A model generated the notes under the pieces. That model saw only the letters and a program-made list of their open reading frames with translations. It did no database searches and was not told where the DNA came from. A program made the translations under genes and the position numbers. 55,909 nucleotides of DNA from an uncultured Collinsella sp. GTDB lineage: Bacteria; Actinomycetota; Coriobacteriia; Coriobacteriales; Coriobacteriaceae. Every line of letters begins with the position of its first letter. Positions within the stretch are counted from its first letter, which is position 1. Location of the stretch: contig CAAEOE010000057.1 in NCBI GenBank assembly GCA_900757505.1, positions 1 through 55,909 on the forward strand, written 5' to 3'. Positions 43,956 through 54,161 of this stretch are shown here, piece after piece.

Positions 43956-44336
43956 CTACTGCATGGTTTCGGGGGCTACAAGGTCGAGCATCTCGTGCAA
44001 TTTGTCGCGCGTGACGCCCAGGGTTTCGGCCTGTGTGGCGGCCTGCGCAAGCAGCTCTTCGATATGGCAGAGCTGGTTTTCGCGCAAGAGCTCCTGGTTG
44101 CCCTCGGCGACAAAACAGCCCTTGCCCTGCACGGTGCAGATAAAGCCGAGCTGCTCCAGATCGGCATAGGCGCGCTTGGTGGTGATGACGCTCACGCCTA
44201 GGTCGCTCGCGAGTGCGCGGATGCTGGGGAGTTTGGCTCCCGCAGTGAGTGCGCCCGAAAGGATCTGGGCTTTGACCTGCGAGGTTATTTGCTCGTAGAT
44301 GGGCTTGTCGCTCGAATTGGATAGGATGATGTCCAC
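43956..44336 (-). CDS. GntR-family (YtrA-type) regulator
   Basis: A 126-residue regulator. Its N-terminal winged helix (KPIYEQITSQVKAQILSGALTAGAKLPSIRALASDLGVSVITTKRAYADLEQLGFI...GKGCFV) is the GntR signature; the short C-terminal helix region is the YtrA type. It is the first gene of an operon with the ATPase and permease genes and is likely their repressor, acting on the palindrome at 44364-44397. Confidence 0.9.
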   Translation of the reverse strand: MDIILSNSSDKPIYEQITSQVKAQILSGALTAGAKLPSIRALASDLGVSVITTKRAYADLEQLGFICTVQGKGCFVAEGNQELLRENQLCHIEELLAQAATQAETLGVTRDKLHEMLDLVAPETMQ

Positions 44337-44363
44337 AGCGGCTCCTTAGCTGTTGGGCTACAC

Positions 44364-44397
44364 GTGTATATAACCGGTAAGCACAGTATATATACAC
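44364..44397. promoter_or_regulatory. Inverted-repeat operator candidate for the GntR regulator
   Basis: GTGTATATA (44364-44372) and TATATACAC (44389-44397) form a perfect inverted repeat with a 16-base spacer, 28 bases before the regulator start. The AT-rich arms also offer -10-like boxes. Confidence 0.65.
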
Positions 44398-44452
44398 TAT
44401 GCACAGTTACGCAAGAGGAAATTACGGGGCTGTCCATCCCTCTACTCATTCA

Positions 44453-44669
44453 TCTCAATCTGTAACACTAAGACCCGTTTAGGATGACTAACTGTTACAG
44501 ATTGAGACGTTATTTGCCTGTCCATTCGTTTGTCTCAATCTGTAACATCTGGAGTTGTTTTTGGCAGCTAACTGTTACAGATTGAGATCTTTCTGAGACG
44601 TCCGACCGTTTGTCTCGATTTGTAACATCTGGAGGTCAAAAACCCTTCTAGGTGTTACAGATTGAGACA
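44453..44669. repeat. Array of three long hairpins (TCTCAATCTGTAACA)
   Basis: Three inverted repeats follow each other: arms near 44453-44467 / 44493-44507, 44531-44547 / 44573-44587, and 44611-44627 / 44653-44669. Each uses TCTCAATCTGTAACA (once CGATTT) and TGTTACAGATTGAGA, with different loops of about 25 bases. The period is about 79 bases. No gene lies inside. It stands between the GntR operator and the prfC promoter, which is 90 bases on. Confidence 0.85.
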
Positions 44670-44759
44670 AACCGTCGCGGAACACCGCTGACATTCCACC
44701 GTCCGAGCCCCAACTGATGAATTTGTCCTGATAGGCGCCCTATGGCGGGATTTCGCGGC

Positions 44760-44765
44760 TACAAT
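44760..44765 (+). promoter_or_regulatory. Candidate -10 box of prfC
   Basis: TACAAT at 44760-44765, 48 bases before the start codon. No clear -35 box is seen. Confidence 0.35.
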
Positions 44766-44812
44766 AGGGCGGTTACATCGACGTAATGCACTCAATGCAA
44801 GAAAGGATCCGC

Positions 44813-46426
<1,614 letters not shown>

Positions 46427-46432
46427 CGCATC

Positions 46433-46462
46433 GGCGCGGTGACCCTGCGGGGCTGCCGCGCC
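46433..46462 (+). terminator. Possible terminator of prfC
   Basis: GGCGCGG (46433-46439) pairs with CCGCGCC (46456-46462) followed by ATTTACTT. The T-run is poor. Confidence 0.45.
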
Positions 46463-46526
46463 ATTTACTTGCCTGATGCCGTGTGAGCGGCTATCATACC
46501 CACCGTCGTCTCAAGACCGGGGCGTC

Positions 46527-46555
46527 CGAGCAGTTCGGGTCCGATATCCTGCTCG
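46527..46555 (+). ncRNA. Structured leader candidate before the VUT transporter gene
   Basis: CGAGCAG (46527-46533) pairs with CTGCTCG (46549-46555), with an inner TCGG-GT-CCGA stem, 17 bases before the ribosome binding site. The downstream gene may carry queuosine precursors, and such genes often have a preQ1 riboswitch. The preQ1 consensus is not recognised, so this is only a candidate. Confidence 0.25.
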
Positions 46556-46582
46556 TTAAACCTAAAACCAAAGGAGTACATA

Positions 46583-47305
46583 ATGATCAAGAAGGTCATG
46601 GAGGACTACAAGGTCCTGTTGCGGAGCATTCCCGCGGCAACGGTTTCGCTGTTTTTCGTGAGTGTCATCATGATGAACCTGCTGGCCAACAAAGAGCTCA
46701 TCAGCCTGCCGTATCTGGCACTCGATTGCGGCTTTGTGGTGAGCTGGGTTTCGTTTTTGTGCCAGGACATGATCTGCAAACGCTTTGGCGCCAAGGCATC
46801 CATCAAAATCTCTATCCTCGCGCTGCTGGTCAACCTGGCCGTGAGCCTGTGCTTTTGGGCATGCTCGCTCACGCCCGGTATGTGGGGCGCCTACTACGAC
46901 ACGGGCATGATCGAGGTTAACACTGCCCTTAACGCTACCATCGGTGGCACCTGGTACGTGGTGCTGGGCTCTTCGCTGGCAATGCTCGTCTCTGCCGTGG
47001 TTAACTCCACGCTCAACCAGTCGCTCGGCCGCATGCTCAAAAAGAATAAATTTGCGAGCTTCGCCTTCCGCTCCTATGTGTCCACGGGTGTTGGCCAGTT
47101 TATCGACAACCTGGTCTTTGCCATTGTGGTGAGCCACACGTTCTTTGGTTGGACCTGGGTGCAGGTCCTTATGTGCTCGCTGACCGGCGCTGTCGCCGAG
47201 CTGCTGTGCGAGGTCTTCCTGAGCCCCGTGGGCTACAAGGTCGTGCGCGGCTGGGAGCGCGAGAATGTGGGTTCCGAGTACCTCGAGCGCCACGCAACCG
47301 CCTAA
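46583..47305 (+). CDS. VUT-family (YhhQ-like) queuosine precursor transporter
   Basis: A 240-residue membrane protein with about six helices. The family pattern is visible in MMNLLANKELISLP, then a short loop with CQDMICKRFGAKAS, and GQFIDNLVFAIVVSHTFF, and EVFLSPVGYKV near the C-terminus. The family imports preQ0, preQ1 or queuine for tRNA modification. AAAGGAG precedes the ATG. It is followed by an SDR gene 9 bases on, in one operon. Confidence 0.85.
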   Translation: MIKKVMEDYKVLLRSIPAATVSLFFVSVIMMNLLANKELISLPYLALDCGFVVSWVSFLCQDMICKRFGAKASIKISILALLVNLAVSLCFWACSLTPGMWGAYYDTGMIEVNTALNATIGGTWYVVLGSSLAMLVSAVVNSTLNQSLGRMLKKNKFASFAFRSYVSTGVGQFIDNLVFAIVVSHTFFGWTWVQVLMCSLTGAVAELLCEVFLSPVGYKVVRGWERENVGSEYLERHATA

Positions 47306-47314
47306 GGAGCAAGT

Positions 47315-47995
47315 ATGCGGGTTTTGATCACGGGCGCTTCGGGCGGTATCGGAGCCGCGTGCGTGCAGCGCTTTTTGGACGAGGGCCACGAGGTCGTGGG
47401 CTTTGATCTGCTGCCGGCGGCGATCGAACACGAGCGCTACCGCCATCTGATCGTTGATGTACGCGAGCCGGACTCGTTTCCAGGCGATCTTGAACCCCAG
47501 GTAATCGTGAACGTTGCCGGTACGCAGGATTCGGCCGACGATATTGCTGCCAACCTGCGTGGCACCATCAACGTGACCGAGCACTACGCCTTTGTGGGGG
47601 AGGGGCTTGCCGCCAAGCCTGCGCCGGCTATCAAATCCGTGGTCAATGTGGGGTCGGCGAGCGGACATACGGGATCGGAGTTTCCCGCCTATGCTGCCAG
47701 CAAGGGCGGCGTTATCGCCTACACCAAGAACCTTGCAAACCGCCTGGCACCGCAGGCCATCGCCAACAGTGTGGACCCGGGCGGCGTTATCACGCCGCTC
47801 AACCGTTGCGTGATGGAAGACGAACACCTGTGGAACCAGATTATGGAGCTCACGCCGCTTAAACGCTGGGCCACCGCCCAAGAGATCGCCGAGTGGATCT
47901 ACTTTGTGGGCGTGACCAACCGGTTTATGACCGGGCAGAGCCTGCTGATCGATGGCGGCGAGGCCGGCCGCACACAATTTATTTGGCCCGAATAG
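47315..47995 (+). CDS. SDR-family oxidoreductase
   Basis: A 226-residue NAD(P)H-dependent oxidoreductase. It has the cofactor motif GASGGIG (7-13), NVAG, a catalytic Ser near 115 and Tyr126-x3-Lys130 in YAASK. The C-terminal DGGEAGRT is typical for the family. AAGGAG precedes the ATG. The tight spacing to the transporter gene points to shared expression, but the substrate is unknown; classification beyond the family is not possible. Confidence 0.88.
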   Translation: MRVLITGASGGIGAACVQRFLDEGHEVVGFDLLPAAIEHERYRHLIVDVREPDSFPGDLEPQVIVNVAGTQDSADDIAANLRGTINVTEHYAFVGEGLAAKPAPAIKSVVNVGSASGHTGSEFPAYAASKGGVIAYTKNLANRLAPQAIANSVDPGGVITPLNRCVMEDEHLWNQIMELTPLKRWATAQEIAEWIYFVGVTNRFMTGQSLLIDGGEAGRTQFIWPE

Positions 47996-47996
47996 G

Positions 47997-48033
47997 AAAC
48001 GCGCCCGATGGAAAGCCGTCGGGCGCGTTTTTG
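47997..48033. terminator. Bidirectional terminator
   Basis: AAACGCGCCCGA (47997-48008) and TCGGGCGCGTTT (48019-48030), then TTG, form a classical terminator between the convergent SDR and ung genes. A run of A on the left serves the minus strand. Confidence 0.9.
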
Positions 48034-48045
48034 ATGTATCGATTT

Positions 48046-48771
48046 TTAGCTGAGGCAAGTCCAGTTGACGGGGGTCGAGCCGTGCTGTTCGAGTAGCCGA
48101 TTGGCAGCGGAGAAGGGGCGCGACCCCATAAAAGCGGGGAGTTCTGCCGTGGCACGGTTGGCCGAAAGCGGCGAGGGGTGCGTAGAGGCCAGGCAGAACT
48201 TGCCGGTTGCCTTGCCCGCGCCGATTGCGGCGAGCTTGCCTTCGACCATCTGCTGGGCAAAGCGGCCCCATGCCAAAAAGACGACCGGCTGGGGCAGCTG
48301 GCAGCAGCGTTCGATAACGTAGTCGGTGAGCGTGCTCCAGCCCAGCTTGGCGTGCGAGTTCGCGGCATGCTCGCGCACGGTGAGCGTAGTGTTGAGGAGC
48401 AGGACGCCCTGTTGTGCCCATGGGGTTAGGTCTCCCGTGGCGGGAATGGGGCAGCCCAGATCGGCTTTGAGCTCCTTATAGATGTTGCGCAGGCTCGGCG
48501 GCAACTTGGTTTGCGTCGCGGGGACCGAGAACGACAGCCCCATTGCCTGGTTGGGTCCGTGATAGGGGTCTTGACCCAAGATGACAACCTTGACCTGGTC
48601 GGCCGGCGTGTAGGCGAGGGCATTGAGGATGTCGTCTTGTGCCGGGTAGATGGTTTGCTCGGCACGCAAAAGGGCGATGCGCTCGAGCAGCTGGTTCGTA
48701 GTGTCACGTACCGGCTGCGGCGCATCGCCCAACCAAGTTGCTATGTTGCGGTCGCGGGTCGCGGCGTCCAT
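48046..48771 (-). CDS. ung: Uracil-DNA glycosylase
   Basis: A 241-residue base-excision repair enzyme. The catalytic motif GQDPYHG with Asp68 and the DNA-binding loop HPSPLSANR near the C-terminus are intact, as is LLLNTTLTV. It removes uracil from DNA. AAAGGAG precedes the ATG by 5 bases. It stands between a terminator and the EamA-type gene. Confidence 0.95.
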   Translation of the reverse strand: MDAATRDRNIATWLGDAPQPVRDTTNQLLERIALLRAEQTIYPAQDDILNALAYTPADQVKVVILGQDPYHGPNQAMGLSFSVPATQTKLPPSLRNIYKELKADLGCPIPATGDLTPWAQQGVLLLNTTLTVREHAANSHAKLGWSTLTDYVIERCCQLPQPVVFLAWGRFAQQMVEGKLAAIGAGKATGKFCLASTHPSPLSANRATAELPAFMGSRPFSAANRLLEQHGSTPVNWTCLS

Positions 48772-48859
48772 GGGGCTCCTTTACGTCAGATGCTCTGTTG
48801 ACATCTATTGTAAAGGCGCACCGGTTGCCTTTATGCCACGGCTGTATGAGGAGTGGGGT

Positions 48860-49762
48860 CTACGAGACGTGCTCGGGCGCTCCTGCCATGCGAGCCTGTC
48901 CATGTGCGCGAAGGTGCGGAAGTTCGACGGTTGCCACCATGACGCCGGTGAGGATGAGGGCGGCGCCAATGAAGGCGATGGGGCTGAGGACCTCGCCGAC
49001 CAGGAAGAACGAGAAGACGGCGGAGCATACCGGCTCGAGCGAGAAGGCGAAGCCGGTGGTCTCGGCAGGCACGTGGGGCTGCACGAGTGTCTGAGTGATA
49101 AAGCCGTAGGCGGAGCAGATGAGTGCGAGCGCGACGACAACGACGATCTCGCTGGGCGTGCCGGGAAGCGTGAAGCCGCCAAAGGTGAATGCAGCGATGC
49201 CCGAGAACAAGCCGCCGAAGCCCAGCTGCCAAACGCCCAGAGCCAGCGGGTCGACTTCTTCGACAAAGCGCTTGGCCACGATAATGTGGCTGGCATAGAT
49301 AAAGGCGGAGAGCAGCATGATGAGCGCGCCCGGGTTCAGGCTGGTGAAGTCGGCGCCCGAGAGCAGCAGCATGCCGCAGGTGACGATAGCCGTGCCGACG
49401 AGCACCTTGCGCTCGGGGGCGCGACGCAGCAGGGCGGCGTTGGCAAACGGCACGATCACGACCGTCAGGCTCTGCAAAAAGCCGGCAGTGGAGGCAGAGG
49501 TGAGGCTGGAGCCCAGGCACATGCAGGTGAGCTCGGTTGCCATGATGGCGCCGATGATGGCGGCGCGAACCATAAGGTCGCGGTTGATACGGAAAACACG
49601 CTTGTGGAAGAGCAGCAGACAGGCCACAAAGGCGATGATGCAGCGTAGCGCGACGATACTCGTGGCGTTCATGCTGTCCATGCCGATTTTCATGAGGGGG
49701 TACGAAAAGCCCCATGCGACGGGAACGGAAAATGAGAGCGCGATTGCTTTTTTGCGATCCAT
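48860..49762 (-). CDS. EamA-family (DMT) transporter
   Basis: A 300-residue, ten-helix transporter of two EamA halves. The first begins with SVPVAWGFSYPLMKIGMDSM, the second near LSAFIYASHIIVAKRF. AAAAGGAG precedes the ATG. It is divergent from the LysR-type regulator gene, which probably controls it. The substrate is unknown; amino acid or nucleotide-related export is common in the family. Confidence 0.88.
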   Translation of the reverse strand: MDRKKAIALSFSVPVAWGFSYPLMKIGMDSMNATSIVALRCIIAFVACLLLFHKRVFRINRDLMVRAAIIGAIMATELTCMCLGSSLTSASTAGFLQSLTVVIVPFANAALLRRAPERKVLVGTAIVTCGMLLLSGADFTSLNPGALIMLLSAFIYASHIIVAKRFVEEVDPLALGVWQLGFGGLFSGIAAFTFGGFTLPGTPSEIVVVVALALICSAYGFITQTLVQPHVPAETTGFAFSLEPVCSAVFSFFLVGEVLSPIAFIGAALILTGVMVATVELPHLRAHGQARMAGAPEHVS

Positions 49763-49920
49763 GGGACTCCTTTTGTTACAGAACGGTTTCGCACAAAGGA
49801 TTCTGCTCCCAGATGTGGATGTAGTAAAGCGAATGTATCTTCAGTATGATTAAGAAATGCTAAAGTAGGCACGAAAAGCGCTGGCAAAACGTTTTACGGC
49901 TGCATTGATGCGGAGGCACG

Positions 49921-50790
49921 ATGGCATTGCGGTATCAGATTGTTTGTATGGTGGTCGATTGCGGCAGTCTGAAACGTGCGGCGGACGAGCTGGGCTATAC
50001 GCAAAGTGCGGTGAGCCAGGCCGTCAAGGCGCTCGAGCGCGAGCTGGGCACCACGCTTATCGAGCGCGGCAAGCAGGGTGTCTCACTTACGCGCGACGGT
50101 AAACAATATCTGCCGTACCTGCGCCAGATTGTGACCGCCGAGGCCGAGCTCGAGGGCAAGCGCCAGGAGCTGCTGGGGCTCTCCTCGACCGATATTCGTA
50201 TCGCGACGTTTACCAACGTGAGTCGAACCGTGTTGCCACGTGTGATCCGCGATTTTGGGGCCCTGCACCCGGGCGTGCACTTTACCCTCAAGCAGGGTGA
50301 TTACACGCGCAACGCCCAGTGGGTGCACGATGGCGTGGTTGATTTTTGCTTTACGGCGCGCGGATTTACCGCTGGGCTCGAGAAACGCGTGGTCTATCAC
50401 GATGAGTTGGTGGCACTGTTACCGGCTGCGCATCCGCTGGCGGCAAAGGAAAAGGTGACGCTTGCCGACCTAGCGTCCGAGCCGTTTGTGCTGCTGGATG
50501 AGGGCGAACAGAGCCTGGTGCTCGATGCATTCGCAACGCATGGGCTGTCGCCGCACGTGACGAGCGAGGTCACCGACGACTACACCATCATGGCGATGGT
50601 GGAGGAGGGTCTAGGCGTGAGCATGCTCTACCGCCGTACTGTGGAGGGCATGCGAGCCGATATTCGCGTGCGGCCCATCGTGCACGCTCCCTCGCGTGAC
50701 GTAGTGGCAGCCTGGCGCAGCTGGGATACCATGCCCATCGCCACGAGGCGCTTTATCGACTATATGAGCTCGCATATTGTCAATTTATGA
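49921..50790 (+). CDS. LysR-family transcriptional regulator
   Basis: A 289-residue regulator with a typical N-terminal winged helix (GSLKRAADELGYTQSAVSQAVKALERELGTTLIERGKQGVSLT) and an effector domain (about 90-289). CGGAGG precedes the ATG by 5 bases. The 158-base gap to the divergent EamA-type gene is AT-rich and is the likely control region. The stop falls 24 bases from the end of the convergent MATE gene. Confidence 0.9.
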   Translation: MALRYQIVCMVVDCGSLKRAADELGYTQSAVSQAVKALERELGTTLIERGKQGVSLTRDGKQYLPYLRQIVTAEAELEGKRQELLGLSSTDIRIATFTNVSRTVLPRVIRDFGALHPGVHFTLKQGDYTRNAQWVHDGVVDFCFTARGFTAGLEKRVVYHDELVALLPAAHPLAAKEKVTLADLASEPFVLLDEGEQSLVLDAFATHGLSPHVTSEVTDDYTIMAMVEEGLGVSMLYRRTVEGMRADIRVRPIVHAPSRDVVAAWRSWDTMPIATRRFIDYMSSHIVNL

Positions 50791-50814
50791 CTGGCGTGGC
50801 TTTGAGTGCGGTGT

Positions 50815-52197
50815 TTAGCGGGCTGTCGCTTTGGCTTGGGTGGCGCGATAGGTGCGTGCCGGGTGGCAAAGTAGTACCGCCACGACCATAAAGAACGCCG
50901 TGGTGCCCAGGCTGATGGGGTAGACCATCATGATGTTCGCAAAGGTGCGGAAGTGCGGGAACACGCAGAACACCCAATAGAAGCGGATGCCGCAGACGCA
51001 GATCATGGTGATGAGGGCGGGCGTGAGCGAGATACCAAAGCCGCGCAGGTAGCCGGACATGTTTTCGTAGAACATGCTAAAGGCGTACGCCGGGAAGATC
51101 GAACACACGCGGATATAGCCGATCGAGACGATGTTGGGATCGCTGTTGAACAGCGACAAGATCTCGCGTCCCAGGCCGACAATAACGATGATCGTGGTGA
51201 GTGCAACGATACCGCCTTCGACCAGGCAGACCTTGAGCGTTTTGGTGCAGCGGTCGATCTGGCGGGCACCGTGGTTTTGTCCCACAAAGGTGGTGCAAGC
51301 CTGGCTAAAGCTGTTGAGCAGGTTGTAGCATACGTACTCCAAGCTCATAGCGGCGCTCGATGCCGCCATGACCTCGGTGCCCAGGCTGTTGATAGCAGAC
51401 TGGATGATGATGTTGGCGACGGCAAAGACGGCGCTCTGGATGCCGGCGGGCAGGCCGATCTTGACGATGCGCTTGAGGGCGACGGGGTCTAAGCCTAAGT
51501 CGCGCGGGGTGACGCGGACGACGGAGTCGGTCTTGAGCAGGCGGATAAAGAGCGTGGCGGCGCTGACAGTGTAGGCGATAGCGGTGGCGATGGCGACGCC
51601 CGCGACGCCCCAGTGGAGTATGGGGACAAAGATGAGATCCAGGCCAATGTTGAGGACGGTGGACACGGCAAGTGCCTGCAGCGGCATGCGGGTGATGCCG
51701 ACGGAGCGGAAGATCGCGGCCTCAAAGTTGTAGAGCAAGATCGAGGGCATGCTGAGCAAAAAGACGCGCAGGTAGAGCGAAGCGAGCGGCATGGTTTCGG
51801 CGGGAACATTGAGCGCGGCGAGCATGGGCTCGGCAAAGATCTCGCCCAGCGCAATGACGACAAAGCCCACGAGCGCCATTAAAATCGAGGTATGGACGGC
51901 GCGTTTGACCATGTTCTGATCGTTGCGGCCGATAGCGTTGGCGATGACCACGTTAGAGCCAAGCGACATGCCAATAAACAAGTTGAGCATAAGACTGGTA
52001 AGCGGAACATTGGAGCCGACCGCCGCCATGGCGAGGGTTCCCTGGTCACCCGAGAAGTTACCGATAATGACCGTGGCGATGAGGTTCGACAGCTGCTCCA
52101 AGATGCTCGTGGCGGCCACGGGGAAGGCGAACAGGGGAACATTGCGCCACAGCGATCCGGTGGTCATGTCAATGTGCTTAGATACGGTGTCAGCCAT
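50815..52197 (-). CDS. MATE-family efflux transporter
   Basis: A 460-residue membrane protein with about twelve helices in two halves, each beginning with a PVAATSILEQLSNL-like or KIGLPAGIQSAVFAVA segment, as in NorM/DinF. It exports drugs or metabolites with Na+ or H+. The start at 52197 has only a weak GAGAG. It lies opposite the LysR gene end and is followed upstream by the GGGGACGTTC palindrome. Confidence 0.9.
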   Translation of the reverse strand: MADTVSKHIDMTTGSLWRNVPLFAFPVAATSILEQLSNLIATVIIGNFSGDQGTLAMAAVGSNVPLTSLMLNLFIGMSLGSNVVIANAIGRNDQNMVKRAVHTSILMALVGFVVIALGEIFAEPMLAALNVPAETMPLASLYLRVFLLSMPSILLYNFEAAIFRSVGITRMPLQALAVSTVLNIGLDLIFVPILHWGVAGVAIATAIAYTVSAATLFIRLLKTDSVVRVTPRDLGLDPVALKRIVKIGLPAGIQSAVFAVANIIIQSAINSLGTEVMAASSAAMSLEYVCYNLLNSFSQACTTFVGQNHGARQIDRCTKTLKVCLVEGGIVALTTIIVIVGLGREILSLFNSDPNIVSIGYIRVCSIFPAYAFSMFYENMSGYLRGFGISLTPALITMICVCGIRFYWVFCVFPHFRTFANIMMVYPISLGTTAFFMVVAVLLCHPARTYRATQAKATAR

Positions 52198-52261
52198 ACG
52201 CTCTCAATCTCTAACATGCTCTTTTGTGCTTATTTGCGCAGACGATGATACTCCTAATCGA

Positions 52262-52319
52262 CTAGTCATTGGGGACGTTCTAAAACGATTACTCATTCAA
52301 GAACGTCCCCAATGACTAG
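52262..52319. repeat. GGGGACGTTC-family inverted repeat, copy 2
   Basis: A perfect 20-base inverted repeat (arms 52262-52281 and 52300-52319, CTAGTCATTGGGGACGTTCT) with an 18-base loop. It lies between the divergent MATE and rlmA genes. It matches copy 1 at 26109-26156, with longer arms. Confidence 0.85.
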
Positions 52320-52375
52320 GCGGGGAAGGCGTGCGACAATGGTGGGCGTTGTGTTGTTCGCGCTAAGGAGTTGCC

Positions 52376-53191
52376 ATGTTGTTGTGTCCCGTTTGCCATG
52401 AGCCGCTGGTGGATGACGAACGCGGTGCTGCATGCGCGGGTGGGCACCGGTTTGACCGTGCGCGCGAGGGCTATCTATATCTCCTGCGCTCGTCCAAGAG
52501 CGGCGACTCCATGGGCGATCCCAAGTCGCAGGCACGCAGCCGTCGCGACTTTCTGAACCGCGGTTACTATGCGCCGTTGCGCGATGCGATGGTCGAGCTG
52601 GTGCGCGAGCGGGTGTCTGGACGTGCCGCGTCTACGAACTGCCCCATGACGTTGCTCGATATTTGCTGTGGCGAGGGCTATTACACCAGCGCCATGGGTG
52701 CGGTGCCGGGCGTGGATGCTTACGGCTTTGACCTGGGCAAAGAGATGGTGCGCCTTGCCGCCAAGCGCGGCGATGCGACCTATTTCGTGGCCAACATGAA
52801 GGACATCCCCGTGGCCGATGGCACCTTCGATATGGTGACCGAGCTCTTTGCTCCCTTTAACGAGCGTGAGTTTTCTCGCGTGCTGGCGCCAGAGGGCTCG
52901 CTCTACACCGTGGTGCCGGGTGCCCGTCATCTGTTTGGGCTCAAGGAGGTACTCTACGACACGCCGTACCTTAACGATGAGAAGCTGCCGAAGACCACCG
53001 AGCTCGAGTTGGTCGGAACGCGGCGGGTGTCTGCGAACATTACGCTCCAAACCCAGGCCGACATCGAGGCGGTGTTCCAGATGACGCCGTACTACTACCG
53101 CACGCGCCCTGCCGATAAAGAGCGCCTGGCAAACTTGGACACCCTTCAAACCGACATCGACTTCATCATCGCCGAGTACCGCCACAGCTAA
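52376..53191 (+). CDS. rlmA: 23S rRNA (guanine-N1) methyltransferase
   Basis: A 271-residue rRNA methyltransferase. A zinc finger made of Cys4, Cys7, Cys20 and His24 (CPVC...CAGGHRFDRAREGY) precedes the SAM domain with LLDICCGEGYYTSAM. The family methylates G745 or G748 of 23S rRNA; the 748-type members give resistance to tylosin-like macrolides. Which it is cannot be read from sequence. AAGGAG precedes the ATG by 5 bases. Confidence 0.9.
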   Translation: MLLCPVCHEPLVDDERGAACAGGHRFDRAREGYLYLLRSSKSGDSMGDPKSQARSRRDFLNRGYYAPLRDAMVELVRERVSGRAASTNCPMTLLDICCGEGYYTSAMGAVPGVDAYGFDLGKEMVRLAAKRGDATYFVANMKDIPVADGTFDMVTELFAPFNEREFSRVLAPEGSLYTVVPGARHLFGLKEVLYDTPYLNDEKLPKTTELELVGTRRVSANITLQTQADIEAVFQMTPYYYRTRPADKERLANLDTLQTDIDFIIAEYRHS

Positions 53192-53245
53192 CAACCTGCC
53201 AAAAAGGGACAGGTTTGTTTTGGTAGGTTTTGTCTGGGCAAACGT

Positions 53246-53284
53246 AAAGGGCCGACCGCGGAGATGCGCGATCGGCCCTTTTTA
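53246..53284. terminator. Bidirectional terminator
   Basis: AAAGGGCCGA (53246-53255) pairs with TCGGCCCTTT (53272-53281), then TTT. It serves rlmA and the convergent membrane protein gene. Confidence 0.9.
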
Positions 53285-53319
53285 GTTGCTTGGCTGCAGA
53301 GGTTATGAGAAGCGAGCGC

Positions 53320-53721
53320 TTACAGGCGGTCCTTGTTCTCGGCCTTAACGGCGTGTGCCTGCTGAACAAAGAACAGGTCGTAGACCACGATGACAAAGGC
53401 GACGATATTGACGGAGCTGCCGCCGAGCGCGGGAAGCGTGAGCGCGGCCTGCGCAATCGTGGCGATTGCGGCAACGATGCCGAGCTTAAACGCACCATCC
53501 ACCTGCGAAGGCTTGTTGGCGCCCTTGATGCCCGCAACGCCCGCGGCGAGATCGATGAGGCCCTTGGCGACCAGCACGACCGCGGCGAGCATGGCGTTCG
53601 ACCCGTACGTGGAATCGAGGTTGCCGGTCGCGATGCCGACGCCGGCGATGACGAGGCTGGCGATGCCCAAAACAAAGTAGACGAGGGCAAGGATTTTGAG
53701 AGTCTTGCGAGCGGAACTCAT
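53320..53721 (-). CDS. Small four-helix membrane protein
   Basis: A 133-residue hypothetical protein with four hydrophobic helices (about 8-28, 42-63, 78-97 and 103-119) and a charged C-terminus (AHAVKAENKDRL). No family is recognised. The start at 53721 has AAAGGA 6 bases upstream; a longer frame to 53790 is rejected as lacking a ribosome site. It stands alone. Confidence 0.75.
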   Translation of the reverse strand: MSSARKTLKILALVYFVLGIASLVIAGVGIATGNLDSTYGSNAMLAAVVLVAKGLIDLAAGVAGIKGANKPSQVDGAFKLGIVAAIATIAQAALTLPALGGSSVNIVAFVIVVYDLFFVQQAHAVKAENKDRL

Positions 53722-53954
53722 GGCTGGTCCTTTCGATACGAGTACGTCAATCTGACGTACCCCATGTGCTGCACATATGGTGAAGCACATTGTAGTTCAA
53801 CGCGGCGATGCATGCGCCTGAAAGCGCTTTGACCCCGCGCAGCCCACCCCAACCTTTCAAAAAGGAAAGCTGGACGTAAGCCAAATCGATGGCAGCCCAT
53901 GTGCGGCGCTGCGATGATGAGGCCGTAACAAGGAGCTGGTCTCAAGGAGGAGTC

Positions 53955-54098
53955 ATGATGTACGGAGCAGGGCAAGTGCGTGAGCCGCGGTCGTTGGGAA
54001 GGCGCATGGGTGATTCTGTGATCGCTGCCGTGTGCACGGGATTGATGGCGGTGCTTTGCATTGGGATGCTGTGGGCCATGTCGCATGTGGGACAATAG
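53955..54098 (+). CDS. Small single-helix membrane protein
   Basis: A 47-residue protein. It begins MMYGAGQVREPRSLGRRMGD and has one hydrophobic helix (VIAAVCTGLMAVLCIGMLWAM) near the C-terminus. The ribosome site is almost ideal: AAGGAGGAGTC directly before the ATG. It lies 63 bases before rsmJ on the same strand. The function is unknown. Confidence 0.65.
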   Translation: MMYGAGQVREPRSLGRRMGDSVIAAVCTGLMAVLCIGMLWAMSHVGQ

Positions 54099-54161
54099 CG
54101 GACGGTTGGGTGCTGGCATGAACGGCGCTCACGTATTCGTTTTGCTTGTTAAGGAGTACCC

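Noticed and set aside
44453..44669. CRISPR array
   Set aside because: The repeats are inverted within each unit, there are only three units, the units are hairpins with loops and not repeat-spacer pairs, and no cas gene is near.
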